From Bacillus alveayuensis (GTDB lineage: Bacteria; Bacillota; Bacilli; Bacillales; Aeribacillaceae), in assembly GCA_030812955.1 (NCBI GenBank), contig JAUSTR010000001.1, positions 682,001 to 746,000 on the forward strand: a DNA stretch of 64,000 bases. The letters run 5' to 3'. A program made the position numbers and the translations under genes. Shown here piece by piece: positions 28,290 to 37,499 of this stretch (positions are counted from its first letter, which is position 1; every line of letters begins with the position of its first letter). Under the pieces are notes generated by a model. It made no database searches. It saw only the letters and a list, made by a program, of their open reading frames with translations, and was not told the origin of the DNA.

Positions 28290-28993
28290 AAGATAATCTT
28301 GTACACATCCAGAACAATATTACGAAAGCATGTAAAAAAGTCAATCGTCATCCTAATGAAATACAGATTGTAGCTGTTACAAAGTATGTTACTGTTGAAC
28401 GAGCAATGGAAGCGATCGAGGCTGGTATTCAACATTTAGGAGAAAACCGTGATGAAGGGTTTTTAAAAAAATATGATGAAATTGGAAAACGTGCAACGTG
28501 GCATTTTATCGGTACGCTTCAATCTCGTAAAGTCAAACATATTATTGACTATGTTGATTACATTCATTCGTTAGATCGTCTTTCGTTAGCAAAAGAAATA
28601 CAAAAACGAGCAAACCGTAAAATGAAATGCTTTGTTCAAGTGAATACATCAAAAGAAGAATCAAAGCACGGATTAGAAATAAGTGAATGTATAAACTTCA
28701 TAAAAAAGCTCGAACCATTTGATCGAATTGAGGTTGTCGGCTTAATGACGATGGCACCTTTTACAGAAGACGAAGCATTGATCCGCCGATGCTTTCGTAC
28801 ATTAAAAGAGTTGCAAATGGAGGTACAAGCTTTACGATTACCATATGCTCCATGTCAAGAATTATCGATGGGAATGTCAAATGATTATGAAATAGCCGTA
28901 GAAGAAGGTGCGACGTTTATTCGTATTGGCTCGTCTTTAGTTGGCGAAAAAAATGAAAAAGTGGAGGTGTCAAACATTGAGTCTCAAAAATAA
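28280..28993 (+). CDS. ylmE: YggS family pyridoxal 5'-phosphate homeostasis protein (YlmE)
   Basis: Protein of 237 residues with an alanine racemase-like TIM barrel. The PLP lysine is in [15 protein letters not shown] (residue ~36); [31 protein letters not shown] and [26 protein letters not shown] are YggS signatures. It binds and buffers PLP rather than catalysing a known reaction. TTG 28280 is 9 bases after a strong aaggaggg site located inside ylmD. The end overlaps sepF by 17 bases. Confidence 0.92.
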   Translation: MSVKDNLVHIQNNITKACKKVNRHPNEIQIVAVTKYVTVERAMEAIEAGIQHLGENRDEGFLKKYDEIGKRATWHFIGTLQSRKVKHIIDYVDYIHSLDRLSLAKEIQKRANRKMKCFVQVNTSKEESKHGLEISECINFIKKLEPFDRIEVVGLMTMAPFTEDEALIRRCFRTLKELQMEVQALRLPYAPCQELSMGMSNDYEIAVEEGATFIRIGSSLVGEKNEKVEVSNIESQK

Positions 28994-29438
28994 GTTTAAA
29001 AGCTTTTTTGCTTTAGATGATGAAGACTATGAGTATATGGAATCAGAGGAACCAGTTGATCCACAAGAGCAAGATTTAGCTTTTAAAAAAGGCTATGCGC
29101 ATGAGGCGAATCATCATATGAACACAAAACAAAATGTTGTAAGTTTGCAAAGTGTCCAAAAATCCTCTAAAGTAATATTATGTGAACCTAGGTCGTACTC
29201 TGAGGCTCAAGAAATTGCCGATCATTTAAAAAGCCGTCGCTCTTGTATTGTTAATTTGCAACGAATCGAACGTGATCAAGCAAAACGGATCGTCGATTTT
29301 TTAAGTGGGACTGTTTATGCGATTGGTGGAGATATTCAACGGGTAGGAGTGAACATCTTTTTATGCACACCAGATAATGTAGATGTCTCAGGATCGATCT
29401 CTGATTATTTACCGAATGATGAAAGGCAAAGGTGGTAA
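28977..29438 (+). CDS. sepF: Cell division protein SepF
   Basis: Protein of 153 residues from TTG 28977, next to the 152 of B. subtilis. The N-terminal [12 protein letters not shown] is the amphipathic membrane-binding helix, followed by an acidic linker and the SepF core ([30 protein letters not shown] ... [19 protein letters not shown]). SepF forms rings that bundle FtsZ and anchor it, partly redundant with FtsA. The ribosome site gtggaggtg lies in the ylmE coding end. A longer in-frame version would add a non-homologous tail. Confidence 0.94.
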   Translation: MSLKNKFKSFFALDDEDYEYMESEEPVDPQEQDLAFKKGYAHEANHHMNTKQNVVSLQSVQKSSKVILCEPRSYSEAQEIADHLKSRRSCIVNLQRIERDQAKRIVDFLSGTVYAIGGDIQRVGVNIFLCTPDNVDVSGSISDYLPNDERQRW

Positions 29439-29445
29439 CAGACGA

Positions 29446-29709
29446 ATGGACATACTATTTATTGTTTTAAGTCGACTTATTCAATTTTATTCATATGCCA
29501 TTATTGTGTACATACTCATGTCTTGGTTTCCTAATGCACGGGGTACAGCGATTGGGCAATTTTTAGCGAAAATATGCGAACCATATTTAGAGCCGTTCCG
29601 CCGTTTTATTCCACCATTAGGCATGATTGATATTTCGCCAATTGTGGCGCTACTTGCACTGAACTTTGCCAACCACGGTCTATTTTTTCTTTATAATATG
29701 CTCGTTTAA
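29446..29709 (+). CDS. ylmG: YggT family membrane protein YlmG
   Basis: Protein of 87 residues with two membrane helices (about residues 3-24 and 63-84) separated by the conserved [45 protein letters not shown]. YggT/YlmG proteins are linked to division and nucleoid or envelope organisation in bacteria and plastids; mechanism unknown. ATG 29446 follows aaaggtgg within the sepF end. A terminator-like hairpin follows. Confidence 0.9.
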   Translation: MDILFIVLSRLIQFYSYAIIVYILMSWFPNARGTAIGQFLAKICEPYLEPFRRFIPPLGMIDISPIVALLALNFANHGLFFLYNMLV

Positions 29710-29714
29710 TGAAT

Positions 29715-29738
29715 GGGGCTATAAACGCCCCCTTTTTT
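29715..29738 (+). terminator. Terminator between ylmG and ylmH
   Basis: GGGGC (29715-29719) and GCCCC (29727-29731) enclose TATAAAC, followed by six Ts (29733-29738). The flanking AATGAA and TTCATT can extend the stem. Confidence 0.7.
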
Positions 29739-29772
29739 CATTCATATAAAGTTCACTTGGAGTTGTTGACAA

Positions 29773-30549
29773 TTGGATGGAATTTACCAACATTTTCGAG
29801 AAGATGAACATACATTTATTGATCAAGTGATCGAATGGAAAGACTTTGTCGAAAGACAATATAGCCCGAAGTTAACCGATTTTTTAGACCCGCGTGAGCA
29901 ATTTATTGCCAATAGTGTGATCGGATCCCATTCAGAAGTGCAAATCATGTTTTTTGGCGGGAATGTGTATACAGAAAGAAAACGGGCTTTATTATATCCT
30001 GAGTATTTTGTGCCAACGGAAGAGGATTTTCATTTAGCTGCATTTGAAATAGATTATCCAAAAAAGTTTATCACGCTTGAGCATCGTCATATTTTAGGCT
30101 CGTTAATGTCATTAGGGTTAAAGCGGACAAAATATGGAGACATTATCATTCAAAATCATCGAATTCAAATCATAGTTGCTAAAGAAATCGAACATTATGT
30201 GCAATTACATTTTAATGAAGTCGGAAAAACACCGGTTTCCTTGCGCCCTTTGTCATTACAAGATATCATCATTGCTGAGAAATCATACGAAACCGAGACA
30301 AAGACGATTTCTTCTTTACGATTAGATGCTGTCTGTTCGGCTATTTTAAAGCTCTCCCGACAAAAAACAAAGCCATTGATTCAAAATGGTTACGTAAAGG
30401 TTAATTGGAAAGTAATTGAAGACCCATCTTTTGAAATCATGGAGGGGGATATCATTTCCGTGCGCGGGTTTGGAAGAAGTAAAGTCATGTCCATAGAAGG
30501 AAAAACGAAAAAAGATAAGCTGAAAGTAACCATAGGTAAGCAAAAATAA
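29773..30549 (+). CDS. ylmH: S4-domain RNA-binding protein YlmH
   Basis: Protein of 258 residues. The N-terminal part (IYQHFREDEHTFIDQVIEWKDFVERQYSPKLTDFLDPRE) is family-specific; residues ~180-245 form an S4 RNA-binding domain (SSLRLDAVCSAILKLSRQKTKPLIQNGYVKVNWKVIED). YlmH binds ribosomal components and in B. subtilis has been connected to ribosome-associated quality control, the pathway in which RqcH (also in this window) acts. Start is TTG 29773 after ttggag; it lies after a terminator, so it may have its own promoter. Confidence 0.9.
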   Translation: MDGIYQHFREDEHTFIDQVIEWKDFVERQYSPKLTDFLDPREQFIANSVIGSHSEVQIMFFGGNVYTERKRALLYPEYFVPTEEDFHLAAFEIDYPKKFITLEHRHILGSLMSLGLKRTKYGDIIIQNHRIQIIVAKEIEHYVQLHFNEVGKTPVSLRPLSLQDIIIAEKSYETETKTISSLRLDAVCSAILKLSRQKTKPLIQNGYVKVNWKVIEDPSFEIMEGDIISVRGFGRSKVMSIEGKTKKDKLKVTIGKQK

Positions 30550-30640
30550 TTTTATAAAAAGAGAAGGAATTTTGTTCATTCTGTCGAAATATGCTATATA
30601 ATTGAATGTGTAGAAGCCAATACATACGGAGGTGGCATTC

Positions 30641-31150
30641 GTGCCTTTAACGCCATTAGATATTCATAATAAGGAATTTACGAAAGGATTCCGCGGATAT
30701 GATGAAGATGAAGTGAATGAATTTTTAGACCAAGTAATCAAGGATTACGAAATGATTATTCGTGAAAAAAAAGAGCTTGAACAAAAAGTTCAAGAATTAA
30801 CGGAGAAATTAAGCCATTTTACGAATATAGAGGAAACCTTAAATAAATCGATTTTAGTTGCACAAGAAGCAGCTGAAGATGTCAAGAGAAATGCACAAAA
30901 AGAGGCTAAGCTTATTATAAAAGAGGCAGAGAAAAATGCTGACCGTATTATCAATGAAGCATTGGCAAAATCACGTAAAATTGCGATGGAAATCGAAGAA
31001 TTAAAAAAACAGTCAAAAGTTTTCCGAACTCGCTTTCAAATGCTTATTGAAGCACAGCTTGATTTATTAAAAAATGACGACTGGGATCATTTAATGGAAT
31101 ATAATGTAGAGACAATTTTTGATGAGGAATTAGAAGAAGCGAAAAGGTAA
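30641..31150 (+). CDS. divIVA: Septum placement protein DivIVA
   Basis: Protein of 169 residues. The N-terminal lipid-binding domain (PLTPLDIHNKEFTKGFRGYDEDEVNEFLDQV) contains the conserved basic and aromatic membrane tip, followed by a long parallel coiled coil (residues ~30-155). DivIVA senses curved membrane at poles and septa, recruits MinJ-MinCD and anchors the chromosome origin in sporulation. Start is GTG 30641 after acggaggtgg; an in-frame GTG at 30632 overlaps the ribosome site. Confidence 0.96.
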   Translation: MPLTPLDIHNKEFTKGFRGYDEDEVNEFLDQVIKDYEMIIREKKELEQKVQELTEKLSHFTNIEETLNKSILVAQEAAEDVKRNAQKEAKLIIKEAEKNADRIINEALAKSRKIAMEIEELKKQSKVFRTRFQMLIEAQLDLLKNDDWDHLMEYNVETIFDEELEEAKR

Positions 31151-31151
31151 C

Positions 31152-31181
31152 TTGACTTTTTAAAGTTTGTTCGCATATAAT
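31152..31181 (+). promoter_or_regulatory. SigA promoter of the ileS T-box transcript
   Basis: TTGACT (31152-31157) and TATAAT (31176-31181) with an 18-bp spacer lie directly after divIVA and upstream of the T-box leader. Confidence 0.75.
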
Positions 31182-31194
31182 ACGAAAACAGAAA

Positions 31195-31460
31195 ACCATA
31201 TCGGAGAAAACGATGATAGGGACAGTAATTCTTTCAATTCCTTATATTAGCGAGTCTAGGATGGTGGAAGCTAGGCATAAGGAGAAGGAATGAAAATCAC
31301 CCTGGAGTTCCTAGCTGAACGTTCAAGTAGGCTAAGGCGGGAAAAATTCTCGTTATGTGCATGGAGATGGATGTACTTTTTTGCTGTAGAGTGTACATCA
31401 ATAAGGGTGGTACCGCGAGTTCAACCTTCTCGTCCCTTAGGGATGAGAAGGTTTTTTATT
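31195..31460 (+). ncRNA. T-box leader (isoleucine-responsive) of ileS
   Basis: The T-box core AGGGTGGTACCGCG is at 31404-31417, whose TGGT would pair with the ACCA end of uncharged tRNA-Ile. The specifier loop in stem I contains ATC, an isoleucine codon, at 31296-31298, enclosed by AGCTAGG (31269-31275) and CCTAGCT (31310-31316). The terminator stem (AACCTTCTC ... GAGAAGGTT) with T-run closes the leader. Uncharged tRNA-Ile should favour the antiterminator and switch ileS on. Confidence 0.95.
31423..31460 (+). terminator. T-box regulated terminator
   Basis: AACCTTCTCGTCCC pairs with GGGATGAGAAGGTT around a TTA loop, with one G-T mismatch position, then TTTTTTATTTT. Confidence 0.9.
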
Positions 31461-31492
31461 TTATGTAATTTATGGAATGTGGAGGAATGAAA

Positions 31493-34261
31493 ATGGATTA
31501 TAAAGAAACGTTGTTAATGCCGAAAACAGATTTTCCAATGCGCGGAAATCTTCCGAAGCGAGAGCCGGAAATTCAGGCAAAGTGGGAGAACATGAATATT
31601 TATCAAAAAGTGCAAGAGCGAACAAAAGGTCGGCCATTGTTTGTATTACATGATGGTCCGCCATATGCCAATGGTGATATCCATATGGGGCATGCTTTAA
31701 ACAAAATTTTAAAAGATTTTATCGTCCGCTATAAATCCATGAGTGGTTATCATGCACCATATGTACCAGGATGGGATACACATGGACTGCCGATTGAAAC
31801 AGCTTTAACGAAAAATAAAAAAGTCAACCGAAAGGAAATGAGCGTTGCCGAGTTCCGTAAACTTTGTGAAGAATATGCATGGGAACAAATTGATAGGCAG
31901 CGTGAACAATTCAAACGCCTAGGTGTACGAGGGGACTGGGAAAACCCTTACGTTACGTTAAAACCAGAATATGAAGCGCAACAAATTAAAGTGTTTGGTG
32001 AGATGGCGAAAAAAGGCTACATTTATAAAGGGTTAAAGCCAGTGTATTGGTCTCCATCAAGTGAATCTGCTCTTGCAGAAGCAGAAATTGAATATTACGA
32101 TAAGCGCTCTCCATCTATTTATGTTGCTTTTGAAATTAAAGATGGCAAAAATGTTTTAACAAACGGTGAAAAAATTGTAATCTGGACAACAACTCCTTGG
32201 ACAATTCCGGCAAACCTTGGTATAGCAGTGCATCCGAACCTAGACTATCATGTTGTAAAGGTTCATGAAAACCAATTTGTTATCGCAAAAGATTTATTAC
32301 AATCTGTAGCAAAAGAATTAGGATGGGAAGCATATGAAGTTGTCAAAACGATTAAAGGACAAGAACTTGAATATATTGTGGCTAAACATCCTATTTATGA
32401 TCGTGATTCCCTCGTTATGCTAGGAGAACACGTTACAACAGAAGCTGGTACAGGATGCGTTCATACAGCACCAGGTCATGGGGAAGACGACTTTTTGATT
32501 GGCCAAAAGTATGGATTAGATGTTCTATGTCCAGTTGATGAAAGAGGATATATGACTGAGGAAGCACCAGGATTTGAAGGATTATTTTATGATGAAGCAA
32601 ATAAAGCGATTACGCAAAAGCTTGAAGAAGTTGGTGCACTTCTTAAATTATCCTTTATTACACACTCCTATCCGCATGATTGGCGTACAAAAAAACCAAC
32701 GATTTTCCGGGCAACCGCTCAATGGTTTGCATCCATTAAAGATTTCCGTGATGATTTATTAAAGGCTGTTCAAGAAACGAAATGGATACCTGCTTGGGGA
32801 GAAACACGTTTATACAATATGATCCGTGACCGTAGTGATTGGTGTATTTCCCGCCAACGTGCATGGGGAGTACCAATTCCTGTATTTTATGGAGAAAACG
32901 GAGAGCCAATTATTACGGATGAAACGATTGAACATGTTTCAAACTTAATTCGTGAGCACGGATCAAACATATGGTTTGAGCGTGACGCAAAAGATTTACT
33001 TCCAAAAGGCTTCACACATCCTTCAAGTCCAAACGGTATCTTTACGAAAGAAACAGATATTATGGACGTTTGGTTTGACTCTGGTTCTTCCCATCAAGCC
33101 GTATTAGTCGAACGTGAAGAATTAGACAGACCAGCTGATTTATACCTCGAAGGTTCAGACCAATATCGCGGTTGGTTTAACTCTTCATTATCAACAGCCG
33201 TTGCCGTGACAGGAAAAGCACCATATAAAGGCGTGTTATCACACGGTTTTGCTTTAGATGGTGAAGGACGTAAAATGAGTAAATCACTCGGAAATGTCGT
33301 CGTCCCGGCCAAAGTTATGAATCAGCTTGGTGCCGATATTTTAAGACTTTGGGTTGCTTCTGTTGATTATCAAGCAGATGTACGTGTATCTGATGCCATT
33401 TTAAAACAAGTGGCAGAAGTGTATCGTAAAATTCGCAACACGTATCGTTTCTTATTAGGAAACCTATTTGACTTTGATCCGAAAAAAGATGCACTGTCAT
33501 TGGAGCAATTACGAGAAGTTGACCGTTATATGCTCGTCAAACTAAATAAATTAATTGCAAAAGTGAAAAAAGCGTATGAGAATTATGAATATGCAACCAT
33601 TTACCATGCGGTTCACAACTTCTGTACAATTGAGTTAAGCTCATTCTACTTAGACTTTGCAAAAGATGTTTTATATATTGAAGCAAAAGATAACAAAGAA
33701 CGTCGTGCTATTCAAACGGTGCTATACGAATCATTGTTAACATTAGTAAAACTAATGGCTCCGATTTTACCACATACGACAGAAGAGGTTTGGAGTCATA
33801 TTTCATCCGTTGAAGAAGAAAGTGTTCAGCTTGTTGATATGCCAGAACCAGTGGAAATAGATGGGGCTGACAAGTTGGAAGAAAAATGGGATTCCTTTAT
33901 GGCACTTCGTGATGATGTATTAAAGGCGCTTGAAGTAGCTAGAAATGAAAAAGTCATCGGAAAATCATTAACAGCAGCTATTACGCTTTTCCCGGATCAA
34001 AAAGCAAGCGAATTATTAAATTCAATTGAAGAAAGCTTAAAACAATTATTCATTGTTTCTTCATTTGAAATTGGCGGCTCGATTGAAGAAGCACCAGAAG
34101 ATGCTCAAAGTTTTGATCATGTGAAAATTGTTGTGAAGCTCGCAGAAGGAAAAACGTGTGAACGCTGCTGGGTCGTAACACCGGAAGTCGGATTAGATCA
34201 AGAATATGAAACATTATGTCCACGATGTGCCCATATCGTCAAGGAACACTATTCTGCCTAA
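31493..34261 (+). CDS. ileS: Isoleucyl-tRNA synthetase IleS
   Basis: Class I synthetase of 922 residues. The HIGH motif is GDIHMGHAL (residue ~60), the KMSKS loop is [10 protein letters not shown] (residue ~595), and between them lies the editing (CP1) domain with [13 protein letters not shown]. The C-terminal zinc ribbon is CERCWVV ... CPRCA. It charges tRNA-Ile and proofreads valine. I chose ATG 31493 ([19 protein letters not shown]) because ggagga (31481-31486) is correctly spaced; ATGs at 31472 and 31487 precede or touch that site. Regulated by the T-box leader upstream. Confidence 0.97.
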   Translation: MDYKETLLMPKTDFPMRGNLPKREPEIQAKWENMNIYQKVQERTKGRPLFVLHDGPPYANGDIHMGHALNKILKDFIVRYKSMSGYHAPYVPGWDTHGLPIETALTKNKKVNRKEMSVAEFRKLCEEYAWEQIDRQREQFKRLGVRGDWENPYVTLKPEYEAQQIKVFGEMAKKGYIYKGLKPVYWSPSSESALAEAEIEYYDKRSPSIYVAFEIKDGKNVLTNGEKIVIWTTTPWTIPANLGIAVHPNLDYHVVKVHENQFVIAKDLLQSVAKELGWEAYEVVKTIKGQELEYIVAKHPIYDRDSLVMLGEHVTTEAGTGCVHTAPGHGEDDFLIGQKYGLDVLCPVDERGYMTEEAPGFEGLFYDEANKAITQKLEEVGALLKLSFITHSYPHDWRTKKPTIFRATAQWFASIKDFRDDLLKAVQETKWIPAWGETRLYNMIRDRSDWCISRQRAWGVPIPVFYGENGEPIITDETIEHVSNLIREHGSNIWFERDAKDLLPKGFTHPSSPNGIFTKETDIMDVWFDSGSSHQAVLVEREELDRPADLYLEGSDQYRGWFNSSLSTAVAVTGKAPYKGVLSHGFALDGEGRKMSKSLGNVVVPAKVMNQLGADILRLWVASVDYQADVRVSDAILKQVAEVYRKIRNTYRFLLGNLFDFDPKKDALSLEQLREVDRYMLVKLNKLIAKVKKAYENYEYATIYHAVHNFCTIELSSFYLDFAKDVLYIEAKDNKERRAIQTVLYESLLTLVKLMAPILPHTTEEVWSHISSVEEESVQLVDMPEPVEIDGADKLEEKWDSFMALRDDVLKALEVARNEKVIGKSLTAAITLFPDQKASELLNSIEESLKQLFIVSSFEIGGSIEEAPEDAQSFDHVKIVVKLAEGKTCERCWVVTPEVGLDQEYETLCPRCAHIVKEHYSA

Positions 34262-34268
34262 AATTAAA

Positions 34269-34478
34269 ACCGATGCATTTATGCAACGGTTCAGTGTGTA
34301 GACAAAGTCTTATGAAACGAATATTCAGACTGAATGAAAACGCTTGTCATTCGAGGCGCGAGCCCGATGAGAATCGGAGTTACCAAGTGCGGTTTTTTAG
34401 CATTCAAAGAGGGCGAAGTAACAAAAATTGCAAGCGTTTGGAGGCAGTCTGGCCGTTGCATTTATGCAACGGTTTTTT
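34269..34478. repeat. Structured intergenic element after ileS with palindromic ends
   Basis: Two near-identical 20-bp palindromes, CCGATGCATTTATGCAACGG (34270-34289) and CCGTTGCATTTATGCAACGG (34453-34472), bound the element. Inside, CAGACTG (34326-34332) and AAACGCTTG (34338-34346) pair in order with CAAGCGTTT (34431-34439) and CAGTCTG (34445-34451), closing a long stem. Within this stem CCGAT-GAGA-ATCGG (34364-34377) is a perfect hairpin with a GNRA-type loop, and GTTAC (34379-34383) can meet GTAAC (34418-34422). No protein frame is convincing. It could be a mobile palindromic element or a structured RNA cotranscribed with ileS. Confidence 0.6.
34451..34478 (+). terminator. Terminator formed by the right end of the post-ileS element
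   Basis: CCGTTGCAT and ATGCAACGG with a short loop are followed by six Ts (34473-34478), a good intrinsic terminator for ileS. Confidence 0.85.
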
Positions 34479-34577
34479 CATGAAATGAAGGAAAATGTTT
34501 TTAGGATTAAGTTGTTGTGTTCAAATGAAAACTAATGTTACACAACATAAATTCTGAACAACAAGGAGTTGTTCCGA

Positions 34578-34871
34578 ATGATATCAACAGAAGAAATGAA
34601 ACGAGAATTATTGCTGATGAAAGAAGAGCTAGAAACCCGTTTAGCTGAAAAGGATCAAAAGGTCAACCCGAAATTGGCTTTTTATATGAAAGAAGAATTA
34701 AAGGATGTCGAGTATGCTTTAAAGAAGCTTTCATTAGGTAAATACGGGATATGCGAAAAAACTTTTCAAGAAATACCGTTAGAAAAATTACAAATCATGC
34801 CTACTGCTAGAACGTTGGATGATTTTTCGATCCAAGCTTATTTTGAAAAAAGGATCGTTTTTAATCAATAA
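34578..34871 (+). CDS. ylyA: TraR/DksA-like protein YlyA, lacking most zinc-finger cysteines
   Basis: Protein of 97 residues. Residues 1-50 form a charged coiled coil; the C-terminal YALKKLSLGKYGICEKTFQEIPLEKLQIMPTARTL has the shape of the DksA/TraR zinc finger (GxYGxC ... I...RL...P.A), but only one cysteine remains, so zinc binding is probably lost. Family members bind the RNA polymerase secondary channel. In B. subtilis ylyA is at this place and has been tied to forespore (SigG) gene expression. ATG 34578 follows acaaggag; an in-frame TTG at 34569 touches that site. Confidence 0.75.
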   Translation: MISTEEMKRELLLMKEELETRLAEKDQKVNPKLAFYMKEELKDVEYALKKLSLGKYGICEKTFQEIPLEKLQIMPTARTLDDFSIQAYFEKRIVFNQ

Positions 34872-34882
34872 ATGTCTTTTTT

Positions 34883-35083
34883 AGGCTCTTTTCTAAAAGA
34901 TTGTTGCTTTTACTATACGATAGCTTTTCGACTGTCCAGGCAAGCGATACGCTTGCTATGTCACGCTAAAGCGTGACGTGAACCGAACAAAAGGCGATGG
35001 TCGGACAAATGTAATTGGACCGACCACGTGCTTTGTTCGGTTCATGGACAGTCGAAAAGCAACAAAGTTTACGAAAACAGCCT
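34883..35083 (+). repeat. Imperfect-palindrome repeat, copy A (MITE/REP-like)
   Basis: A 201-bp non-coding element with imperfect inverted ends (AGGCTCTTTTC... against ...GAAAACAGCCT). Inside the ends, AGCTTTTCGACTGTCC (34922-34937) pairs with GGACAGTCGAAAAGC (35046-35060). Further hairpins are CAAGCG-ATA-CGCTTG (34941-34955), GTCACGC-TAAA-GCGTGAC (34960-34977) and GAACCGAACAAA (34980-34991) with TTTGTTCGGTTC (35032-35043), the last enclosing GGTCGG ... CCGACC. A clear second copy lies inverted at 57687-57880. It contains no gene. It sits between the ylyA stop and its terminator. Confidence 0.85.
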
Positions 35084-35088
35084 TTTTT

Positions 35089-35138
35089 TAAAGGAATGGA
35101 TGGCTCTTTTTGTCGTATCTTGAGCGATTCCTTTTTTA
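35089..35138 (+). terminator. Terminator downstream of ylyA and repeat copy A
   Basis: AAAGGAAT (35090-35097) plus GCTC pair with GAGC plus ATTCCTTT (35127-35134) around a longer loop, followed by a T-run. It probably ends the ylyA transcript after the inserted repeat. Confidence 0.6.
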
Positions 35139-35177
35139 CAATTCATACATAAACAGATGTAGCCTTTGTTATCAAGC

Positions 35178-35207
35178 TTTACATTTTTAATCAAATTATG
35201 CTACTAT
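35178..35207 (+). promoter_or_regulatory. Candidate SigA promoter for lspA
   Basis: TTTACA (35178-35183) and TACTAT (35202-35207) with an 18-bp spacer lie 26 bases before the lspA start, after a terminator. Confidence 0.5.
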
Positions 35208-35232
35208 TCAAAGGTAAACTAAGAGGGACAGG

Positions 35233-35703
35233 GTGAAAAACGTGTTCTATTACATAATTGCTTTATTTATTATTCTCCTTGATCAATGGACGAAGTGGAT
35301 CATTGTACAAAACTTGAAGCTAGGTGAAAGCCTTCCAATTATTGATGGCTTTTTATATATTACGTCACATCGAAATAAAGGTGCAGCATGGGGAATTTTA
35401 CAGGGGCAAATGGGCTTCTTTTATGTGATTACGATTATCGTTATTGTAGGAATAATCTATTATATGCAAAAATATGCTAAACGAGAACCTTTAATGGGAA
35501 TAGCTCTCGCTTTTATGCTTGGAGGTGCCGTTGGCAATTTTATTGACCGCTTGTTCCGAAAAGAAGTCGTTGATTTTATAAACACCTTTATTTTTTCGTA
35601 CGATTTTCCAATTTTTAATATAGCGGATGCAGCACTTACAATCGGTGTCTTGCTCCTCTTTATTTATATGATTTTCTTTGAAGGGAAGCTAAAAAAGGAG
35701 TAA
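35233..35703 (+). CDS. lspA: Lipoprotein signal peptidase LspA (signal peptidase II)
   Basis: Membrane aspartyl protease of 156 residues with four helices. The conserved boxes are DQWTKWI (N-terminal), [12 protein letters not shown], and the catalytic aspartates in [20 protein letters not shown] and [13 protein letters not shown]. It cleaves signal peptides from diacylglyceryl-modified prolipoproteins. GTG 35233 is taken as start; a second in-frame GTG at 35242 (VFYYIIALF) would align better with B. subtilis LspA, so the N-terminus is uncertain by three residues. It ends immediately before ylyB. Confidence 0.94.
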   Translation: MKNVFYYIIALFIILLDQWTKWIIVQNLKLGESLPIIDGFLYITSHRNKGAAWGILQGQMGFFYVITIIVIVGIIYYMQKYAKREPLMGIALAFMLGGAVGNFIDRLFRKEVVDFINTFIFSYDFPIFNIADAALTIGVLLLFIYMIFFEGKLKKE

Positions 35704-36624
35704 ATGAAGGTGGAGACATTAACCATTATCGTAAACGAACAATTTGTAAACGAACGCATTGATAAAATGTTATCTACTTACTATGAAGATTGGTCGAGAA
35801 CACAAGTACAAGGTTGGATCAAAGATGGACTTGTATTAGTGAACAATCAAAAGGTAAAAGGAAACTATAAATGCCAGCTTCATGATGAAATCATCGTTTC
35901 AATTCCAGAGCCGGAAATTTTGGATGTAAAACCAGAAAAAATGGATTTAGATATTTATTATGAGGATCAAGATGTTCTCGTTGTAAATAAACCGCGTGGA
36001 ATGGTCGTTCATCCAGCACCTGGGCATATGTATGGTACTCTTGTCAATGGATTAATGGCACATTGTCAAGATTTATCTGGTATTAACGGAGTTTTAAGAC
36101 CGGGAATTGTACATCGAATCGATAAGGACACGTCAGGACTATTAATGGTTGCAAAAAATGACAAAGCCCATGAATCGCTTGTTCAGCAATTAGTAAACAA
36201 AACAGTTACAAGGAAATACTTGGCGATTGTCCATGGCGTTATTCCTCATGATGTCGGAACGATTGATGCCCCCATTGGGCGTGATCCGAAAGATCGCCAA
36301 AAGATGACCGTTACGGATGTAAATAGTAAAGAAGCGATTACCCACTTCCGTGTTTTAGAACGGTTTGACCATTATACGTTTATTGAATGTAAGCTTGAAA
36401 CAGGGAGAACCCATCAAATTCGTGTCCATATGAAATATATCGGCTATCCTTTAGCGGGTGATCCAAAATATGGTCCGAAAAAAACATTGCCTATTGAAGG
36501 ACAGGCGCTTCACGCAGGTGTATTAGGGTTCATTCACCCAAGAACCGGAGAATACATGGAATTTGAAGCACCGTTACCTCCTGAATTTGAGAATATCCTA
36601 AATTTATTAAAGAATAAACGTTGA
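35704..36624 (+). CDS. ylyB: RluD-family pseudouridine synthase YlyB
   Basis: Protein of 306 residues. An N-terminal S4 domain (NERIDKMLSTYYEDWSRTQVQGWIKDGLVLVNNQKVKGNY) precedes the catalytic domain with the signature GIVHRIDKDTSGLLMVAKN, where the aspartate attacks uridine, then ECKLETGRTHQIRVH. It probably modifies 23S rRNA, by analogy to RluD; exact target positions cannot be read from sequence. ATG 35704 directly follows the lspA stop, with aaaaaggag inside the lspA end. The pyrR promoter overlaps its last codons. Confidence 0.92.
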   Translation: MKVETLTIIVNEQFVNERIDKMLSTYYEDWSRTQVQGWIKDGLVLVNNQKVKGNYKCQLHDEIIVSIPEPEILDVKPEKMDLDIYYEDQDVLVVNKPRGMVVHPAPGHMYGTLVNGLMAHCQDLSGINGVLRPGIVHRIDKDTSGLLMVAKNDKAHESLVQQLVNKTVTRKYLAIVHGVIPHDVGTIDAPIGRDPKDRQKMTVTDVNSKEAITHFRVLERFDHYTFIECKLETGRTHQIRVHMKYIGYPLAGDPKYGPKKTLPIEGQALHAGVLGFIHPRTGEYMEFEAPLPPEFENILNLLKNKR

Positions 36625-36649
36625 CAGCCCATTGAAGTTTTGTTATATT
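36621..36649 (+). promoter_or_regulatory. pyr operon promoter (SigA)
   Basis: TTGACA (36621-36626), exactly 17 bp, then TATATT (36644-36649). It overlaps the ylyB stop codon and drives the pyrR leader. Confidence 0.9.
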
Positions 36650-36676
36650 GAGTTCAAACGATTGAACCTTTAATAC

Positions 36677-37345
<669 letters not shown>

Positions 37346-37360
37346 AGCCCTTTTAAAGGC

Positions 37361-37472
37361 AGTCCCGTGAGGCTGCAAAGGGGGATGTAGATGAGAACAG
37401 GTAATGGAAATATTTCGTATCTGTTTTCCTTTCTAAACCTCTTTGCGCCAAATTGGGCAAAGAGGTTTTTTA
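37361..37472 (+). promoter_or_regulatory. PyrR-dependent attenuator 2 (pyrR-pyrP)
   Basis: AGTCCCGTGAGGCT at 37361-37374 is identical to the first binding loop. The terminator is AACCTCTTTGC (37436-37446) with GCAAAGAGGTT (37457-37467), then a T-run. Confidence 0.93.
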
Positions 37473-37499
37473 TTTTAAGGTTATGAAGGAGGAAGGACG

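Noticed and set aside
29763..29765. TTGACA-like sequence just before ylmH as a promoter
   Set aside because: It overlaps the ylmH ribosome and start region, so it is too late to drive that gene.
31290..31490. Open frame inside the ileS leader
   Set aside because: It spans the specifier loop, T-box core and terminator; RNA structure explains the sequence.
34269..34478. Considered as a tRNA or tmRNA-like gene
   Set aside because: No cloverleaf, T-loop (GTTCRANNC in proper place) or CCA end could be fitted; the structure is one long interrupted stem.
34883..35083. Considered as an insertion sequence or CRISPR-like array
   Set aside because: No transposase frame, no regularly spaced direct repeats; the internal repeats are inverted and unique per hairpin.
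34875..35091. Target-site duplication TTTTTTA around repeat copy A
   Set aside because: Low-complexity T-runs make a 7-base match uninformative, and copy B shows no matching duplication.
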